From contig CM022665.1 of assembly GCA_012295275.1 (NCBI GenBank), positions 17,915,150-17,979,149 on the forward strand: 64,000 nucleotides of DNA. The letters are read 5' to 3'. The translations under genes and the position numbers were made by a program. This DNA is from Chrysomallon squamiferum. Taxonomy: Eukaryota > Mollusca > Gastropoda > Neomphalida > Peltospiridae. Under the pieces are notes generated by a model that searched no databases, was not told the DNA's origin, and saw nothing but the letters and a program-made list of their open reading frames with translations. Below are positions 11,481 through 22,708 of the stretch, one piece after another (the first letter of the stretch is position 1; every line of letters begins with the position of its first letter).

Positions 11481-12150
11481 GTTAAACTTCTACACATGTG
11501 CATTTTGATTTTTATATATCTGTAATACATTCTGAGTGTTGCTTGAAAAGTACAATTTTTTTTTTTTTTTTTTTTATAGATATGTCATTTTGATCCGAGT
11601 CAAATACATGCATGCATGCATTCTGTTTATTTATTAAATTAATTGTGATTAACCATTATTACCACTACTGGGGGAAAACCCCCCCCCAGAAAAAACAACT
11701 TAAGAGCACTGTTTGGATCGGTAAATAATCCATTGGGGAGCACTGAGATTGATCCTGCAATTAATCAGACTTCAGACCATTGAACCAAATTCTACTCTTC
11801 TGATTCTCCGTTGTGTTTTGATTTGAAAGCCTCTATTTAGGAAGAAAATGAAAGGAACGTAATAAAGAGTGAAAAATTGATGGATGAAGATGCAAAGTAA
11901 TCCGTTGAATCGTTTGAATTTGCCATAAATGAGAAAAATCAGATCATTGTGGTTCTTATAAAAAGGCTTGAACACCATCATCATCATCATCGTCATCATT
12001 GCCATCAAATGCAATAGCTCATCAAACTTCTATTAACAAAATGACGTATTTCCTCCCTGCGTGTCTGTTAAAAACATTGCCCAAGAGTTGATTATTTTAA
12101 AGTGATAACAGTCCCTTGGTCCATGATTGAAAGATTAAATAACATAACAA
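11481..12150. other. AT-rich DNA with weak tRNA-like patch
   Basis: Poly-T at about 11,556-11,575 follows the LINE relic. Around 11,735-11,765 the motif GAGATTGATCCTG resembles a tRNA box B, but no box A is convincing. A short (CAT)n tract lies at 11,980-12,000. No gene seen. Confidence 0.4.
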
Positions 12151-12440
12151 TTTTAATCTTTTTTTTTTTTTTTTTTTTTTTTTTTCTGAACGAAAATTAA
12201 CGATCACAGCTGAATGTGGATATGGAGCCAGAGCCCGAATTTCTGTAAGGGAAGACGAATTCTCTATAGTGAATACAATTTTTAAGATATAAATTTAAAA
12301 ATAAATAAATAAATAAGTAAGTAAGTAAACAAACAAACAAATAAATAAATAAACAGTTAAATAAATAATAAATAAATAACAAATAAACACAATAAATAAA
12401 TAAATAGTTAAATAAATAAACATACAAATTAATAAATGAA
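12151..12440. repeat. Poly-T run and (AAAT)n low-complexity block
   Basis: A T-run of about 26 bases sits at 12,160-12,185, and imperfect AAAT/AAAC tetranucleotides fill about 12,295-12,425. Long minus-strand hydrophobic frames here are compositional. Confidence 0.85.
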
Positions 12441-12862
12441 TGAATTAAGAAACGTTTCTGTCCTTAAGACTGAAACAGGTAAAGATTTCTTTTTAGTGAA
12501 ATTTTAAAAATGAATAAAAATAGACATAATGTTATTATCTGATTTATATACTAAACAGTTTTGAAAATTATGATAGAAAAACAATGAATAAACCTGGAAT
12601 TATAATTAAATTATTTACATTCGAAACATGTACACATGGATCGGGGACAGTAACTCTGTAATAAAAAAAAAATAATAATTATGTGGTAAAATCAGTTTCA
12701 TATAAATCACGAATAACATTTAGAAAATCTTCAGATTTGTTAAGTTATTGATATTTTTTAAAAACGGTCCCTGGAATTCACTTTTTGGTGGAAAACTACA
12801 ATCGAAATGTGAAAGTTTCTGTCTAACTGTTACACAGATCACAAAGAATATGGGAAAAAAAT

Positions 12863-12866
<4 letters not shown>
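12441..12866. other. AT-rich DNA, no gene seen
   Basis: Unique AT-rich sequence directly left of the dispersed repeat. It does not resemble the left flank of the second copy near 52.2 kb. Confidence 0.5.
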
Positions 12867-12915
<49 letters not shown>

Positions 12916-13087
12916 AAAAAAGTAGTCGTTTTCCTTCATGGATATTATTGATCAAACAATATCATCAATATTAAAATAAACTAAAGCATATTTAACTTAC
13001 ATATCAGGAAGATTTATTTAAATTTTGCGAAGACTGAAATTATTGTATTCTACGATGAGCTATTGAAATAATGGAAGAATTTATATG

Positions 13088-13125
<38 letters not shown>

Positions 13126-13137
13126 GTATATGGTTGG
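12867..13137. mobile_element. Dispersed repeat, copy A, flanked by (GA)n and (ATT)n
   Basis: A core of about 170 bp (12,918-13,086) matches 52,260-52,430 in the same orientation with about 11 mismatches by eye. In both copies the left edge is a (GA)n microsatellite (here 12,867-12,913). The right edge is ATT triplets followed by TATATGGTTG. Flanking sequences outside these limits are unrelated, as expected for an inserted element. No open frame, terminal inverted repeat or tRNA promoter is visible. The family is unknown to me. Orientation is undetermined. Confidence 0.8.
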
Positions 13138-13589
13138 TCAGTAGCTCAGTTGTTATTAATATATCTTTCTTTGTGAATCAGAAATAAAGTACTAGATACA
13201 AACAAGTAGGAAAATCTCTGTAGAATAACCTTGTAAATATAAACTAGATCGCGACAAGCCCATTCCAAACCAAATTGACATCAACTTCCGGTGATGGCAA
13301 TAACTGAAGCAGACGACTGAAATTATATGTATTGAAAAGCCGCCTCTCAAATAAACAAATAAATAAATAATGGAATCGTGATATATTCTGCTGTTGTGCG
13401 TATGGCTGTTCAAATGCAAAAAAAAAAAAAAAAAAAAAACACTAAAAAAAAACGAGAGAGAACCAAAATAACAATAATAAAAAAGGGGAGAGACTAATAC
13501 ATTTCTTTCAGCTGACATACGTAATTTTTTGTTTCTAACATTAACCATATAAATGTGCTTTAAAAGAAGTAAATTGTTCTCAAATTAAA
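13138..13589. other. AT-rich DNA with poly-A, no gene seen
   Basis: TCAGTAGCTCAGTTGTTATT (from 13,138) is faintly tRNA-like, but no matching box B follows. Poly-A occupies about 13,418-13,439. No gene is supported. Confidence 0.45.
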
Positions 13590-13870
13590 GTGGTTATTTA
13601 CATTTCATTAACACCGCGGAAACTAATGTTGGGGAACACACAAAATGTGATACGCCAAGACGAACACGAGAATAGCAATTTACATCGAAGCCAAGGTCAC
13701 GTCAAACAGTCTATTTTGTTAAATTCACTACATGGTGTTTGGGAAGAGTACATCAAATTGTAATTTGTTATTATCGACCAGACAAAACAAACTATCGGCT
13801 ACTCGGGGACCATCCATTTTGAATAATTAGTCCAGCAGAATAATTATTATTGTCGAAGGCCAAGGCTGTA
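13590..13870. other. Non-repetitive segment with raised CpG
   Basis: A 280-bp island of higher complexity, including an ACCGCGG motif (about 13,613-13,619), between low-complexity blocks. There is no open frame of note. It is a candidate conserved non-coding element or old repeat remnant. Confidence 0.3.
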
Positions 13871-14099
13871 GATTAGAAAGAAAAAGAAAAAAAAAAAAGA
13901 AAAAAAATAAACAAATAAAAAGAAAGGGATCAAGAACAAAAAAAAGAAGAAACCAGAAGAATAAATATGTGATGAGTTTCTGACAAAATTAAATAAATAA
14001 CTAAAAAAAAAAAAAAAACCGAAAAGAAAATAAATTTCTCTCGATGTCCGAAATGTCTTTAGATATTTCGATAAAAAAAAATGTAAATAAATAAATAAA

Positions 14100-14143
<44 letters not shown>

Positions 14144-14300
14144 TAAATAAATAAATAATTGTTGTTAACCAACTGAATAACACTTAGTGGGAAACACATC
14201 CATTATTTTATCTGCATATTGCCATTACATGAACGACTGCCATGCATGTATCCACATCTTTTCTTTTCTCTTTTTTTTTTTTTTTTTTTTCCTTTTTCAG
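13871..14300. repeat. A-rich, (AAT)n and poly-T low complexity
   Basis: A-rich purine runs at 13,880-14,030, (AAT)n at about 14,108-14,160 and poly-T at 14,272-14,290. No gene seen. Confidence 0.8.
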
Positions 14301-14564
14301 GACCCCTTTCCCCGATGCGCACCGAAATTCATATGTGAATTACATGCAAGTAACGTGTAAAAATGTCCGATGGTCGAATGTGATATTTTTTGGACAGTTA
14401 GAAAATAAAATAAATTTAGTTAGTTATTCAGGACTATTAACATATGATCTTTGTAACCAAATACTTTCCTACTCTGGGTGAATTCTCTCCACATTAAGTG
14501 AATTGATTATTTTCAGTGTGGACTATTTTTAAGGGTACATAAATAAACATGAAATAATAATAAC
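14301..14564. other. AT-rich DNA left of the macrosatellite
   Basis: Unique sequence preceding the tandem array. A short + strand open frame (14,242-14,481) has no recognisable motif. Confidence 0.45.
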
Positions 14565-14700
14565 AATTCATTTTAAGATAGTTTTACTTAAGGTTCTTAT
14601 TCATCATATAATTATCACAAGTGATAATAATAAAAATAATACTAGTGGTAGTTGTAGTGACAGTAGTAGCAGTAATGAACATTGCTATATGCACTTTTTC
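14565..14700 (+). repeat. Diverged fragment of the 3.5-kb unit's left end
   Basis: ACAATTCATTTTAAGATAGT near 14,569 and the following TTTTACTTAAGGTTCTTATT, CATCA and AAGTGATAATAATA align with the start of the array unit at about 14,780-14,855. It reads as an older, partial unit immediately outside the array. Divergence is clearly higher than among the other units. Confidence 0.6.
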
Positions 14701-14949
14701 TACACAGAATTTTGACCGATAAGCCTACAGAACGAATTTTTTTTCAAGTACATGTATATGATGCAAGGGACGTAACCTACAATTCACTGTTGAGATTGTT
14801 TTTCTTAAAGGTTGTGGTTCTTTTTCATCAAATACTTATCAAAAATGATAATAAATTTTACAGTAAACAAACCACTGTCAGTACATTATTGTTGTTGTAT
14901 TTATTATCATTGTTATTAATAGTGTATTAGTAATAGTAGTAGGAATAGC

Positions 14950-15100
14950 ATATGATTATTGTTATAATAAATGTCTTAGTAAGTAAACACATATCAGTAC
15001 ATCATTATTGTTGCTGTATTGATATTAGTAGTAGCAGTAGTAGCAGTGTAGTTGTAGTAGTAGTAGTAGCAGCAGCAGTAGGAATAGTAGTACTGTCCAA
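14950..15100. repeat. (TAG)n-rich subrepeat of unit 1
   Basis: TAG/TAC/CAG triplets follow the CATATGATTATTGTTATAAT block. In units 2-4 the equivalent region carries three related subrepeats of about 110-150 bp. Here only about two are present. Confidence 0.7.
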
Positions 15101-15333
15101 CGTGTTTTATTTAGCCTAAAGGTTTTAAAACTGGTCTCTATGGTCACTGGATCTATTCTCTTCCGTGCGTTCACGGAATACTTCCCAACACAGTAATAGC
15201 TCATCTGTGAAAGTTTATGGTGCGTCCTATCTTGATTACTGGAAAATGCTTCTGAGGGGAAAAGATTATTGATAACATTTGTTTTTAAACAATAACAGTG
15301 GTGGATGAAAATTATCTTTCTCTTGTGTCGTTT

Positions 15334-15335
<2 letters not shown>

Positions 15336-15408
<73 letters not shown>
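15336..15408. repeat. (CT)n microsatellite in unit 1
   Basis: Uninterrupted (CT)n, about 72 bp. The minus strand reads as Arg-Glu repeats, which is not a gene. The unit's (GT)n follows at about 15,506-15,529. Confidence 0.95.
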
Positions 15409-15411
<3 letters not shown>

Positions 15412-15748
15412 GCCTGTCATATTTGTTTTTCTTGTTATTTGTAAATGAGGGGTATCTGTATATCATTATTTATATATTTAGAATTAACAAATTGATAATA
15501 TGAAGGTGTGTGTGTGTGTGTGTGTGTGTTTCCTATGTATTCAGTGACTCTCTTCTTTTAATAAATCAGATAAGCTATTGATGTCACACTCGGGGAGTTC
15601 TGACCCGAATGCTAAGCAAAAGAAGTAAAACAGGGAAACCCCCTCTTTTCATTTTTCTGTGAAGACGGGGAATCCATAGTGTGGGGAGTTTAAATCCTGA
15701 TCACGTGATCCTGTACTGTAAAATGAATAACCCCTTTTTGAATTTTAA

Positions 15749-15750
<2 letters not shown>

Positions 15751-15785
<35 letters not shown>
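15751..15785. repeat. Poly-T tract in unit 1
   Basis: A run of about 35 T. It sits where units 2-4 carry a shorter T-run plus ATT triplets, so it is an expansion private to unit 1. Confidence 0.9.
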
Positions 15786-15791
<6 letters not shown>

Positions 15792-16689
15792 ATATTATTA
15801 CTTTATATATTTTATTATTTATTTATTTCACCTTTCTGACTGTGTCTCTTTCTGTTCCTTAGTCTGTCTTTGTATATAGCTGTATTTCTTTCACTGCAGG
15901 CGATAGAGAACAAATATATATATATATATATATCATACTGATGAGTTGTTGTTTCCTTCTACAACAGCAAATCAGTCACTATGTGGTGAGAAATGAATAA
16001 TGGATTGTCGTTTAAACTGTTATCACTTTTACATGTCACATGCAACATGTGTGATTCTGTCTTGTCGCAACACTAGAAGTCTTGTCAAAGGCTCTTAGCC
16101 ATTTGCTGACCATCTGCAAGTTACTTTATGGACATCTAGTCTTTGTCACTTCAACCTTAGGGACATTATTACACAACATGAATACCGTTATGTCACTAAC
16201 TGTGTTACATACTATCGTGAGAGTGACAATGTTTCAGCTACTTACTGTCTTTATTTCTATACATACATACATAGACAAATGCATACATGCATATATATAT
16301 ATATGGGATGTTACATATACAAAAATATATTAAGATTTTATTATTGTATTTTTTTAAATTTAATATATAGTTTTTGAAATTATTTATTATATTAGAACAC
16401 TTCTGAAACCCAAAAGATATAAGTAAGAATAATATATTTAATTAAAATATATACAAAAATAATAATAATAATTATTATTATTATTTTCATTATTTGTTAT
16501 TATTATTTTATATTATTTTATGTGCTCTTCAGTTCAAATGTATTAATTTAAAAGTGTTTTCCGTTGTTTTAGTGATAACGACGTACAATTAATGTTACCA
16601 GCGATTTCGTGTCTGTAGTAACGTGAAGAATGTATATATCCCAGGAGATGATGACAACAAAATTTATTGTTATCCTCACTCTTTCTTTC

Positions 16690-17305
16690 TCCTTTTCCTT
16701 GTCCTTTCTCATTCTTTCTATACTTTCTAAATGTCTCTCTCTTTCTCTCTTTTCCTGTCCTTTCTCAGTCTTTCTATGCTTTATAAATGTCTCTCTCTTT
16801 CTCCCTTTCTTTGTCCTTTCTCAGTCTTTCTATGCTTTCTAAATGTCTCTTTCTCCCTTTCTTTGTCCTTTCTCAGTCTTTCTATGCTTTCTAAATGTCT
16901 CTTTCTCCCTTTCTTTGTCCTTTCTCAGTCTTTCTAAATGTCCTTTTCTCTTTCTTTGTCCTTTCTCAGTCTAAATTTCTCGTCTTTCTTTTTCCTTTGT
17001 CCTTTCTCAGTCTTTCTATGCTTTCTAAATGTCTCTCTCTTTCTCCCTTTCTTTGTCCTTTCTCAGTCTTTCTATGTTTTATAAATGTCTCTCTCTTTCT
17101 CAGTCTTTCTATGCTTTATAAATGTCTCTCTCTTTCTCAGTCTTTCTATGCTTTCTAAATGTCTCTCTCTTTCTCCCTTTCTTTGTCCTTTCTCAGTCTT
17201 TCTATGCTTTATAAATCTCTCTCTTTCTCCTTTTCTCAGTCTTTCTATTCTTTATAAATGTCTCTCTCTTTCTCCTTTTCTTTGTCCTTTCTCAGTCTTT
17301 CTATG
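16690..17305. repeat. 56-bp pyrimidine minisatellite, unit 1
   Basis: About 11-12 repeats of a unit ending TCTATGCTTT[A/C]TAAATG. Several are shortened, including two of about 37 bp near 17,085-17,160. The 56-bp unit has no stop codon in any + frame, so long Leu/Ser/Phe frames run through it. These are compositional and not secreted or membrane proteins. Confidence 0.9.
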
Positions 17306-17408
17306 CTTTAAATAGTGAAACCGGTAATGAAACAAACAGCTAAATTTTATTATTTACTGTCATTACAACAGAATTTCGTGGACAAATTTTACTTAATTTT
17401 TTATTTTA

Positions 17409-17472
<64 letters not shown>

Positions 17473-17575
17473 CTAGTAGTAGTAGTAGAAGCAGCAGAAG
17501 TAGTAGTAGTAGTAATAGAAGTAGTAGCAGCAGTGGTAGTAATGGTAGTAGTAGTAGCATCGTTTCTGGTAGTTA
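17409..17575. repeat. (ATT)n to (TAG)n transition, unit 1/2 junction
   Basis: Pure ATT triplets switch abruptly to TAG/CAG/GAA triplets. The same transition precedes units 3 and 4 at about 20,957-21,095 and 24,505-24,645, with different triplet counts. Confidence 0.9.
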
Positions 17576-17739
17576 TTTTTTATTATTATTTTATTTATGT
17601 ATTCATTATTTATTTATTTTTATTTTCTTTTTTTCAAGTACATGTATATGATGTAAGGGACGTAACTTACAATTCATTGTTGAGATAGTTTTTCTTAAAG
17701 GTTGTGGTTCTTTTTCATCAAATTTTACAATAAACAAAC

Positions 17740-17894
17740 CACTGTCAGTACATTATTGTTGTTGTATTTATTATCATTGTTATTAATAGTGTATTAGTAA
17801 TAGTAGTAGGAATAGCATATGATTATTGTAAGTGATAATAAACGTTTTAGTAACTACAACACATCATTATTGTTGCTGTATTGATATTAGTAGT

Positions 17895-17928
<34 letters not shown>

Positions 17929-18120
17929 ACAGTAGTAGTAGTAATAGTAGTAACAGTAGAAATAGTATGTGATTATTATAATGATTAGTAAACGTTTTAG
18001 TAAGTACACCCCTATTAATACATTATTATTGTTGTTGCTTTGATATTAGTAGTAGTAGTGGTACTAGGAGTAGTAACAGCAGCAGTAGTAATAGCAGCAG
18101 CAGCAGCAGTAAGAATAGTA
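17740..18120. repeat. Three internal subrepeats, unit 2
   Basis: A pattern of TACATTATTGTTGTTGT, AT(T)AGTAGTAG triplets, then AATAG..ATGATTATT and AACGTTTTAGTAA repeats three times at about 110-150-bp spacing. It recurs in units 3 and 4 at about 21,272-21,655 and 24,820-25,200. Confidence 0.75.
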
Positions 18121-18496
18121 GTACTGTCCAACGTATTTTAATTAGCCTAAAGGTTTTAAAACTGGTCTCTATGGCCACTGGATCTATTCTCTTCCGTGCG
18201 TTCACGGAATATTTCCCAACACAGTAATAGCTCGTACGTGCTATCTTGACTATTGGAAAATGCTTCGGGAGGGGGGAATGAATAATCTAATTTGTTTTCA
18301 ATAAATAACGTTATAGAGAAAGCCCAGTGTCATCTAATCATTACATGAAAAGAAGAAGAAGGACAACAACAACAACAACAAATAAAAAAAAAATAAAAAT
18401 TACTGATAATAATAATCTTAAAGTTAATTAATAACTTAGGATAATGGGGAAATAATATAATTGTTTTTCATTCTGTATCAATTTCTATACATCAGT

Positions 18497-18499
<3 letters not shown>

Positions 18500-18559
<60 letters not shown>

Positions 18560-18686
18560 TTGGGGTGTCTACCTGTCTATAATGATTATTTATATACCTA
18601 TTTAAATTAACAAATCATTGAAATTGTATATGAATGTATATATGGGAATATTTGTGCCTTTTGTGTGCGTCTGTGTGTGTGTGTGC

Positions 18687-18747
<61 letters not shown>
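18500..18747. repeat. (CT)n and (GT)n pair, unit 2
   Basis: (CT)n at about 18,500-18,555 and (GT)n at about 18,663-18,747, separated by about 105 bp of unique sequence. Units 3 and 4 have the same pair at 22,029-22,100/22,206-22,301 and 25,579-25,651/25,758-25,851, differing in length. Confidence 0.95.
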
Positions 18748-18748
<1 letters not shown>

Positions 18749-19084
18749 CATATGTCTTCTTTTAATCAATCGGATAAGCTATCCATGTCACACTCGGAGT
18801 GTTGTGACCCGAATGCTAAGCGAATTCGACTCACACAAACGAAAGATGTAAAACAAAGGGAAACCCCCTCTTTCAACTGACCCATTTTCGTTATAAATAT
18901 AGAATAAAATTTTAATTATTAATTTTTAAATTTATTTATTTTTAGTTCTTCTATGTGTGCGTAGGTTTCTATATCACGATAGTATATTTCTTGCTTGCAA
19001 TTGTAATTTATTTTACATATATAACTTAATATGTGGATTTTGAATGTAGGTTATATAGCTTAAATTAAGATAATGTATTGTCAT

Positions 19085-19152
19085 TGAGGTATGGTAGTGC
19101 GCTATGCGTGGTGAGTTACGGCTCGTACTGAAGGGAGTTCAAATCCTAACGG
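19085..19152 (+). ncRNA. tRNA-like sequence (SINE head or pseudogene), unit 2
   Basis: About 68 nt shows tRNA order: a D-arm-like GGTAGTGCGC, an anticodon-arm-like GGCTCGTACTGAAGG and a box-B/T-arm-like GGGAGTTCAAATCCTAACGG. Length and spacing suit a tRNA, but the acceptor stem does not pair and no CCA or terminator follows. I read it as a tRNA-derived SINE head or tRNA pseudogene carried by the unit. It is probably not an active gene. Confidence 0.5.
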
Positions 19153-19505
19153 TGCTGTCGTTACAATCTACGTAAGACACTTAACAGATCTCAAAGGCAA
19201 AAAGAAAAAAAACACTACCTTTTGGTATTTTATTATTATTATTTTTTTTTTTTACCTTCATTCTGTCTTTATACATATCTGTATTTCTTTCCATGCGATA
19301 GTAAAAAAAAAATATATATATATATATATATACCGAGAGAGACATCATATTGCTGGAATTTTCTTGTTACTGCCGCAGCACTAAGTCACTATATGGTGAC
19401 AATTGAATAATGGATTGTCATTTAAACTACTATCACTTTTATATGTAACATGCAACGTACGTGATTCTGTCTTGTGACGACGCTAGAAATCTTCTCAAAG
19501 ACACT

Positions 19506-19640
19506 TTAGGGACATCTAGTCCTTGTCACCTCAACCTTAGGGACATCTAGTCCTTGACACTTCATCCTTAGGGACATCTAGTCCAAATCACTTCAACATT
19601 AGGGACACCTAATCCTTGTCACTTCAACCGTAGGGAGATT
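19506..19640. repeat. 31-bp minisatellite, unit 2
   Basis: TTAGGGACATCTAGTCC-type repeats start at 19,506, 19,537, 19,568 and 19,599, with a partial unit (GTAGGG) at 19,630. The period is exactly 31. Each unit contains a small GGAC/GTCC inverted repeat. Unit 1 has only one copy at this site. Confidence 0.95.
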
Positions 19641-19946
19641 ATTACAAAATAAATATCGTTATGTCACTAATTGTGTCACATCCTATCATGAGAGTGATAA
19701 TTTTTCACTCTTTATTTTTATACATATATATATATGGGATGTTACATATACAAAAATATATATTAAGATTTTATTATTGTATATTTTTTAATTTAATTTT
19801 TTATATAGTTTTTAAAATTATTTATTATATTAGAACACTTCTGAAAACCAAAAGATAAAAGTAAGAATAATATATTTAATTAAAATAAAATAATAATAAA
19901 AAATAAGACTAACACTGTATAACAAATTAGAAAAATAATCGTCCAC

Positions 19947-19977
<31 letters not shown>

Positions 19978-20347
19978 TATTTATTTTTTTATTTATTTAT
20001 TGTGTGTGCTCTTCAGTTTAAATGTATTAATTTAAAACTGCTGTCATACAATGGTGCATAGATACAGCTATCTGAGAACCTTAAAAGACAATACATGTCC
20101 GTCTATCGCTTTTATACGTTTACATATAAAATTTTAGCCAGTCATTATTCATGCTTCTCTTGTTTCCACGGTGACGAAAATAGTTTTTGAAAATAACTTT
20201 TTCGTCAATAAAATATTAACTTTTCAATTATCCCCTGTCGTTTTAACAAAACTTAGTGTATTCCATTGTTTTAGTGATTACATGTCTGTAGTAACGTGAA
20301 GAATGGATATATCCCAGGAGATGATGACAACAAAATGTATTGTTATC

Positions 20348-20852
20348 ATCAATCTTTCTTTCTCCCTTTCCTTGTCCTTTGTCATTCTTTCTATGCTTTC
20401 TAAATGTCTCTCTCTTTCTCTCTTTCCCTGTCCATTTTCAGTATTTCTATGCTTTATAAATGTCTCTCTCTTTCTCTCTTTCCCTGTCCAGTTTCAGTAT
20501 TTCTATGCTTTATAAATGTCTCTCTCTTTCTCTCTTTCCCTGACCATTTTCAGTATTTCTATGCTTTATAAATGTCTGTCTCTTTCTCTCTTTCCCTGTC
20601 CATTTTCAGTATTTCTATGCTTTATAAATGTCTCTGTCTTTCTCACTTTCCCTGTCCATTCTCACATTCTCATTATTTCTATGCTTTATAAATGTCTCTC
20701 TCTTTCTCCCTTTCTTTGTCCTTTCTCAGTTTTTCTATGCTTTCTAAATGTCTCTCTCTTTCTCCCTTTCTTTGTCCTATCTCAATCTTTCTATGCTTTC
20801 TAAATGTCTCTCTCTTTCTCCTTTTCTTTGTCCTTTCTCAGTCTTTCTATGC
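20348..20852. repeat. 56-bp pyrimidine minisatellite, unit 2
   Basis: AAATG boundaries place repeat starts at 20,404, 20,460, 20,516, 20,572, 20,628, 20,692, 20,748 and 20,804. That is an exact 56-bp spacing, with one 64-bp variant. Two unit types alternate in blocks: CCTGTCCATTTTCAG on the left and TTTGTCCTTTCTCAG on the right. Confidence 0.95.
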
Positions 20853-20971
20853 TTTAAATAGTGAAACCGGTAATGAAATAAACAGCTAAATTTTATTATT
20901 TACTGTCATTACAGTAGAATTTCGTGGACAAATTTTACTTAATTTTTTATTTTAATTATTATTATTATTAT

Positions 20972-21010
<39 letters not shown>

Positions 21011-21426
21011 AAGTAGTAGAAGCAGCAGAAGTAGTAGTAGTAGTAATAGAAGTAGTAGCAGCAGTGGTAGTAATGGTAGTAGTAGTAGCATCGTTTCTGG
21101 TAGTTATTTTTTATTATTATTTTATTTATGTATTCATTATTTATTTATTTTTTATTTTTTTTTTTTCATGTACATGCATATGATGTAAGGGACGTAACTT
21201 ACAATTCATTGTTGAGATAGTTTTTCTTAAAGGTTGTGGTTCTTTTTCATCAAATTTTACAATAAACAAACCACTGTCAGTACATTATTGTTGTTGTATT
21301 TATTATCATTGTTATTAATAGTGTATTAGTAATAGTAGTAGGAATAGCATATGATTATTGTAAGTGATAATAAACGTTTTAGTAACTACAACACATCATT
21401 ATTGTTGCTGTATTGATATTAGTAGT

Positions 21427-21457
<31 letters not shown>

Positions 21458-22025
21458 ACAGTAGTAGTAGTAATAGTAGTAACAGTAGAAGTAGTATGTG
21501 ATTATTATAATGATTAGTAAACGTTTTAGTAAGTACACCCCTATTAATACATTATTATTGTTGTTGCTTTGATATTAGTAGTAGTAGTGGTACTAGGAGT
21601 AGTAACAGCAGCAGTAGTAATAGCAGCAGCAGCAGCAGTAAGAATAGTAGTACTGTCCAACGTATTTTAATTAGCCTAAAGGTTTTAAAACTGGTCTCTA
21701 TGGCCACTGGATCTATTCTCTTCCGTGCGTTCACGGAATATTTCCCAACACAGTAATAGCTCGTACGTGCTATCTTGACTATTGGAAAATGCTTCGGGAG
21801 GGGGGAATGAATAATCTAATTTGTTTTCAATAAATAACGTTATAGAGAAAGCCCAGTGTCATCTAATCATTACATGAAAAGAAGAAGAAGGACAACAACA
21901 ACAACAACAAACAAAAAAAAAATAAAAATTACTGATAATAATAATCTTAAAGTTAATTAATAACTTAGGATAATGGGGAAATAATATAATTGTTTTTCAT
22001 TCTGTATCAATTTCTATACATCAGT

Positions 22026-22104
<79 letters not shown>

Positions 22105-22232
22105 TTGGGGTGTCTACCTGTCTATAATGATTATTTATATACCTATTTAAATTAACAAATCATTGAAATTGTATATGAATGTATATATGGGAATATTTGT
22201 GCCTTTGTGTGTGCGTCTGTGTGTGTGTGTGC

Positions 22233-22300
<68 letters not shown>

Positions 22301-22640
22301 TTCATATGTCTTCTTTTAATCAATCGGATAAGCTATCCATGTCACACTCGGAGTGTTGTGACCCGAATGCTAAGCGAATTCGACTCACACAAACGAAAGA
22401 TGTAAAACAAAGGGAAACCCCCTCTTTCAACTGACCCATTTTCGTTATAAATATAGAATAAAATTTTAATTATTAATTTTTAAATTTATTTATTTTTTTA
22501 GTTCTTCTATGTGTGCGTAGGTTTCTATATCACGATAGTATATTTCTTGCTTGCAATTGTAATTTATTTTACATATATAACTTAATATGTGGATTTTGAA
22601 TGTAGGTTATATAGCTTAAATTAAGATAATGTATTGTCAT

Positions 22641-22708
22641 TGAGGTATGGTAGTGCGCTATGCGTGGTGAGTTACGGCTCGTACTGAAGGGAGTTCAAAT
22701 CCTAACGG
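22641..22708 (+). ncRNA. tRNA-like sequence, unit 3
   Basis: Identical copy of the unit 2 tRNA-like segment, in the same relative position. It was amplified with the macrosatellite and was not inserted independently. Confidence 0.5.

Larger units (their letters stand above)
14739..17638 (+). repeat. Array unit 1 (older, short)
   Basis: This unit has the same order as the others but differs by many substitutions. It lacks a full tRNA-like segment (only a box-B-like GGAGTTTAAATCCTG remains near 15,677). It has one copy instead of four of the 31-bp minisatellite near 16,130, and it misses about 240 bp present in units 2-4 just before the GTGTCTGTAGTAACGTGAAG marker. Its tail, from 17,303, leads through (ATT)n and (TAG)n into unit 2. 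Confidence 0.85.
17639..21170 (+). repeat. Array unit 2 (complete)
   Basis: A complete unit of 3,532 bp. Its left edge reads AAGTACATGTATATG, as in unit 1, whereas units 3 and 4 read CATGTACATGCATATG. Elsewhere it differs from units 3 and 4 by rare substitutions and microsatellite length, for example TTGCTGGAATTTTC versus TTGCTGAATTTTC near 19,350. Confidence 0.9.

Noticed and set aside
15025-15420. 131-codon minus-strand frame with Arg-Glu repeat and Leu runs
   Set aside because: It is built from (CT)n and (TAG)n tracts flanking a short unique piece. The equivalent frame is not kept in the other array units.
19506-19640. TTAGGG motifs suggesting interstitial telomere repeat
   Set aside because: The hexamer occurs once per 31-bp unit and not as (TTAGGG)n, so it is incidental to the minisatellite.
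19506-19640. Regularly spaced 31-bp repeats resembling a CRISPR array
   Set aside because: There are no unique spacers, as repeats abut directly. The window is eukaryotic in character and has no cas genes.
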